Positions 62,800-64,000 of a stretch of DNA of 64,000 bases are shown in pieces. The notes beneath the pieces were generated by a model. That model made no database searches. It was not told the origin of the DNA and saw only the letters and a program-made list of their open reading frames with translations. Positions within the stretch are counted from its first letter, which is position 1. Each line of letters starts with the position of its first letter. Position numbers and translations under genes: made by a program. The stretch is from Melaminivora sp034675505 (GTDB taxonomy: Bacteria > Pseudomonadota > Gammaproteobacteria > Burkholderiales > Burkholderiaceae_C): NCBI GenBank assembly GCA_034675505.1, contig JAUCDD010000019.1:62001-126000 (forward strand). Direction: 5' to 3'.

Positions 62800-64000
62800 T
62801 TGCTTTGGCCCGCTTCCTGCAGCACGCGCCGCGAGGCGGACCTGCGCCGGCGCCGGCGCGCCCGGCGGCGCGCGCTGCAGCGGCGCCTGCGCACCCCCCG
62901 GCGCCGACCGGGGAGGGCGGGGGCGCGGCCTACCTGTCCATCCGCCGGGTGCACAAGCACTACGGCGCGTTTGCCGCGCTGCAGGGCATTGACCTGGAGA
63001 TCGAGCGCGGCGAGTTCGTCTGCTTCCTTGGGCCGTCGGGCTGCGGCAAGACCACCTTGCTGCGCGCCATCGCCGGGCTGGAGCCGCACAGCAGCGGCGA
63101 GATCTGGCAGGCCGGCCGCGAGATCTCGCGCCTGCCGGCCGCGCAGCGCGACTACGGCATCGTGTTCCAGTCCTATGCGCTGTTCCCCCACCTGACCGCG
63201 GCCGAGAACGTGGCCTACGGCCTGGTCAGCCAGCGCCAGCCGCGCGCGCTCGTGCAGGCCAAGGTGCAGGGCTTGCTGGACACGGTGGGCCTGCCCGGCA
63301 GCGGCGGCAAATACCCGGCGCAGATGTCGGGCGGGCAGCAGCAGCGCGTGGCCCTGGCGCGCGCGCTGGCCATGTCGCCCGGGCTGCTGCTGCTGGACGA
63401 GCCCCTGTCCGCGCTGGACGCCACGGTGCGCGTGCGCCTGCGCAGCGAGATCCGCGCGCTGCAGCAGCGCCTGCACGTGACCACCATCATGGTCACGCAC
63501 GACCAGGAGGAGGCGCTGTCCGTGGCCGACCGCGTGGTCGTCATGAACCACGGCGCGGTCGAGCAGGTGGGCACGCCCACCGACATCTACCTGCGCCCGG
63601 CCACGCCCTTCGTGGCCGAGTTCATCGGCAAGGCCAACCGCCTCCCCGTGCTTGCCGCGGGCCGGGGCCTGCTGCTGCTGGCGGGCCAGCCCATGCACTG
63701 CCCGCAGGCCGGCCCCCTGGCGGCCGGGCAGGAGGCCGTGGCCTACCTGCGGCCCGAGGACTGCCGGGTGATCCAGTGCACGGCCCTGCCCGTGGCCGGC
63801 GCGCACCCGCTGCCGCAGGGCGAGCAGGTCTGGAGCGGGCGCGTCGAGCACATCGAGTTCCTCGGCTCGCACTGCCTGGCCCACGTCGAGCCGCAGCGCC
63901 TGCCGGGCCGGCGGCTGCAGCTGCAGTTGTCGATGGCCGACTGGGCGCGGCTGGACGTGCAGCCCGGCCGTTGGCTGCAGTTCGGCATTCCGCCTGAGCG
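62796..64000 (+). CDS. ABC transporter ATP-binding protein, PhnT/PotA-like (partial, cut by window end)
   Basis: ATPase subunit of the importer that follows its binding protein. The frame is open to the window end (401 codons visible). After an unusual 47-residue Pro/Ala/Arg-rich start, the domain has Walker A GPSGCGKTTLLRA (about residue 80), the Q-loop YGIVFQSYALFPHLTAAENVAYGL, signature MSGGQQQRVALARAL, Walker B LLLLDEPLSALDATVR and the H-loop MVTHDQEEALSVADRVVVM. A TOBE-like part begins near VAYLRPEDCRVI. Its ATG overlaps the upstream stop by four bases. The order and the RPATPFVAEFIGKANRLPV segment fit the 2-aminoethylphosphonate type, with iron or spermidine types possible. The permease should lie to the right. 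Confidence 0.9.
   Translation, partial: MIALARFLQHAPRGGPAPAPARPAARAAAAPAHPPAPTGEGGGAAYLSIRRVHKHYGAFAALQGIDLEIERGEFVCFLGPSGCGKTTLLRAIAGLEPHSSGEIWQAGREISRLPAAQRDYGIVFQSYALFPHLTAAENVAYGLVSQRQPRALVQAKVQGLLDTVGLPGSGGKYPAQMSGGQQQRVALARALAMSPGLLLLDEPLSALDATVRVRLRSEIRALQQRLHVTTIMVTHDQEEALSVADRVVVMNHGAVEQVGTPTDIYLRPATPFVAEFIGKANRLPVLAAGRGLLLLAGQPMHCPQAGPLAAGQEAVAYLRPEDCRVIQCTALPVAGAHPLPQGEQVWSGRVEHIEFLGSHCLAHVEPQRLPGRRLQLQLSMADWARLDVQPGRWLQFGIPPE

Overview
The window is GC-rich bacterial chromosome, most likely from a betaproteobacterium of the family Comamonadaceae (an Acidovorax / Alicycliphilus / Melaminivora-like organism). This is inferred from protein sequence style, from a GntR-sdhCDAB-sdhE-gltA cluster facing mdh and acnB, from the ccoQ-ccoP-ccoG-fixH tail, and from a family of short intergenic repeats built around an AATAGCTG core. 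No phage, plasmid, insertion sequence, CRISPR array, tRNA or rRNA was found.

Layout. 1-3.4 kb: end of a cbb3 cytochrome oxidase operon (ccoQ, ccoP, ccoG, fixH, small membrane protein). 3.4-5.3 kb (minus): tartrate/isopropylmalate-type dehydrogenase, yqeY, rpsU. 5.6-8.8 kb: an M66 (StcE/dictomallein-like) metalloprotease lipoprotein whose proline-rich linker holds a 24-base poly-C tract and is out of frame by one base. 8.9-13.3 kb (minus): flavoprotein, periplasmic binding protein, cobA and a TrpD2-like gene. 13.4-17.2 kb (minus): nirC, nirD and a heavily damaged nirB. 17.4-23.4 kb (minus): a complete RND efflux operon whose outer-membrane gene carries a frameshift. 24-30.6 kb: DUF937 protein, CBS protein, two substrate-binding proteins, tsaD, hsp20, DUF2242 lipoprotein. 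30.6-34.6 kb (minus): moxR, DUF58 and TgpA-like transglutaminase (frameshifted). 34.7-42.5 kb: deacetylase, enoyl-CoA hydratase, etfBA, acyl-CoA dehydrogenase, nitronate monooxygenase, acyltransferase. 42.6-46.7 kb: rnk, an SOS-box radical SAM gene, and the formaldehyde pair fghA / frmA (frmA frameshifted). 47-49.6 kb: a MarR-MFS-exported protein unit with two matching operators. 49.7-61.5 kb: the TCA cluster. 61.8-64 kb: start of an ABC importer of the 2-aminoethylphosphonate/iron type, cut by the window end.

How the genes connect. CobA makes the siroheme precursor that NirB would need, NirC would bring in nitrite, and NirD is the small subunit, so damage in nirB leaves an apparently purposeless but intact partner set. 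EtfBA takes electrons from the acyl-CoA dehydrogenase beside it. MoxR, DUF58 and TgpA form the usual three-gene module. FrmA and FghA carry out successive steps of glutathione-dependent formaldehyde oxidation.

Several genes carry single-base indels, mostly in or beside G/C runs (M66, frmA, tgpA), while long genes such as acnB, sdhA and the RND pump are intact. Part of this may be sequencing error. nirB, with about nine indels plus a TGG-to-TAG change, looks like real decay.
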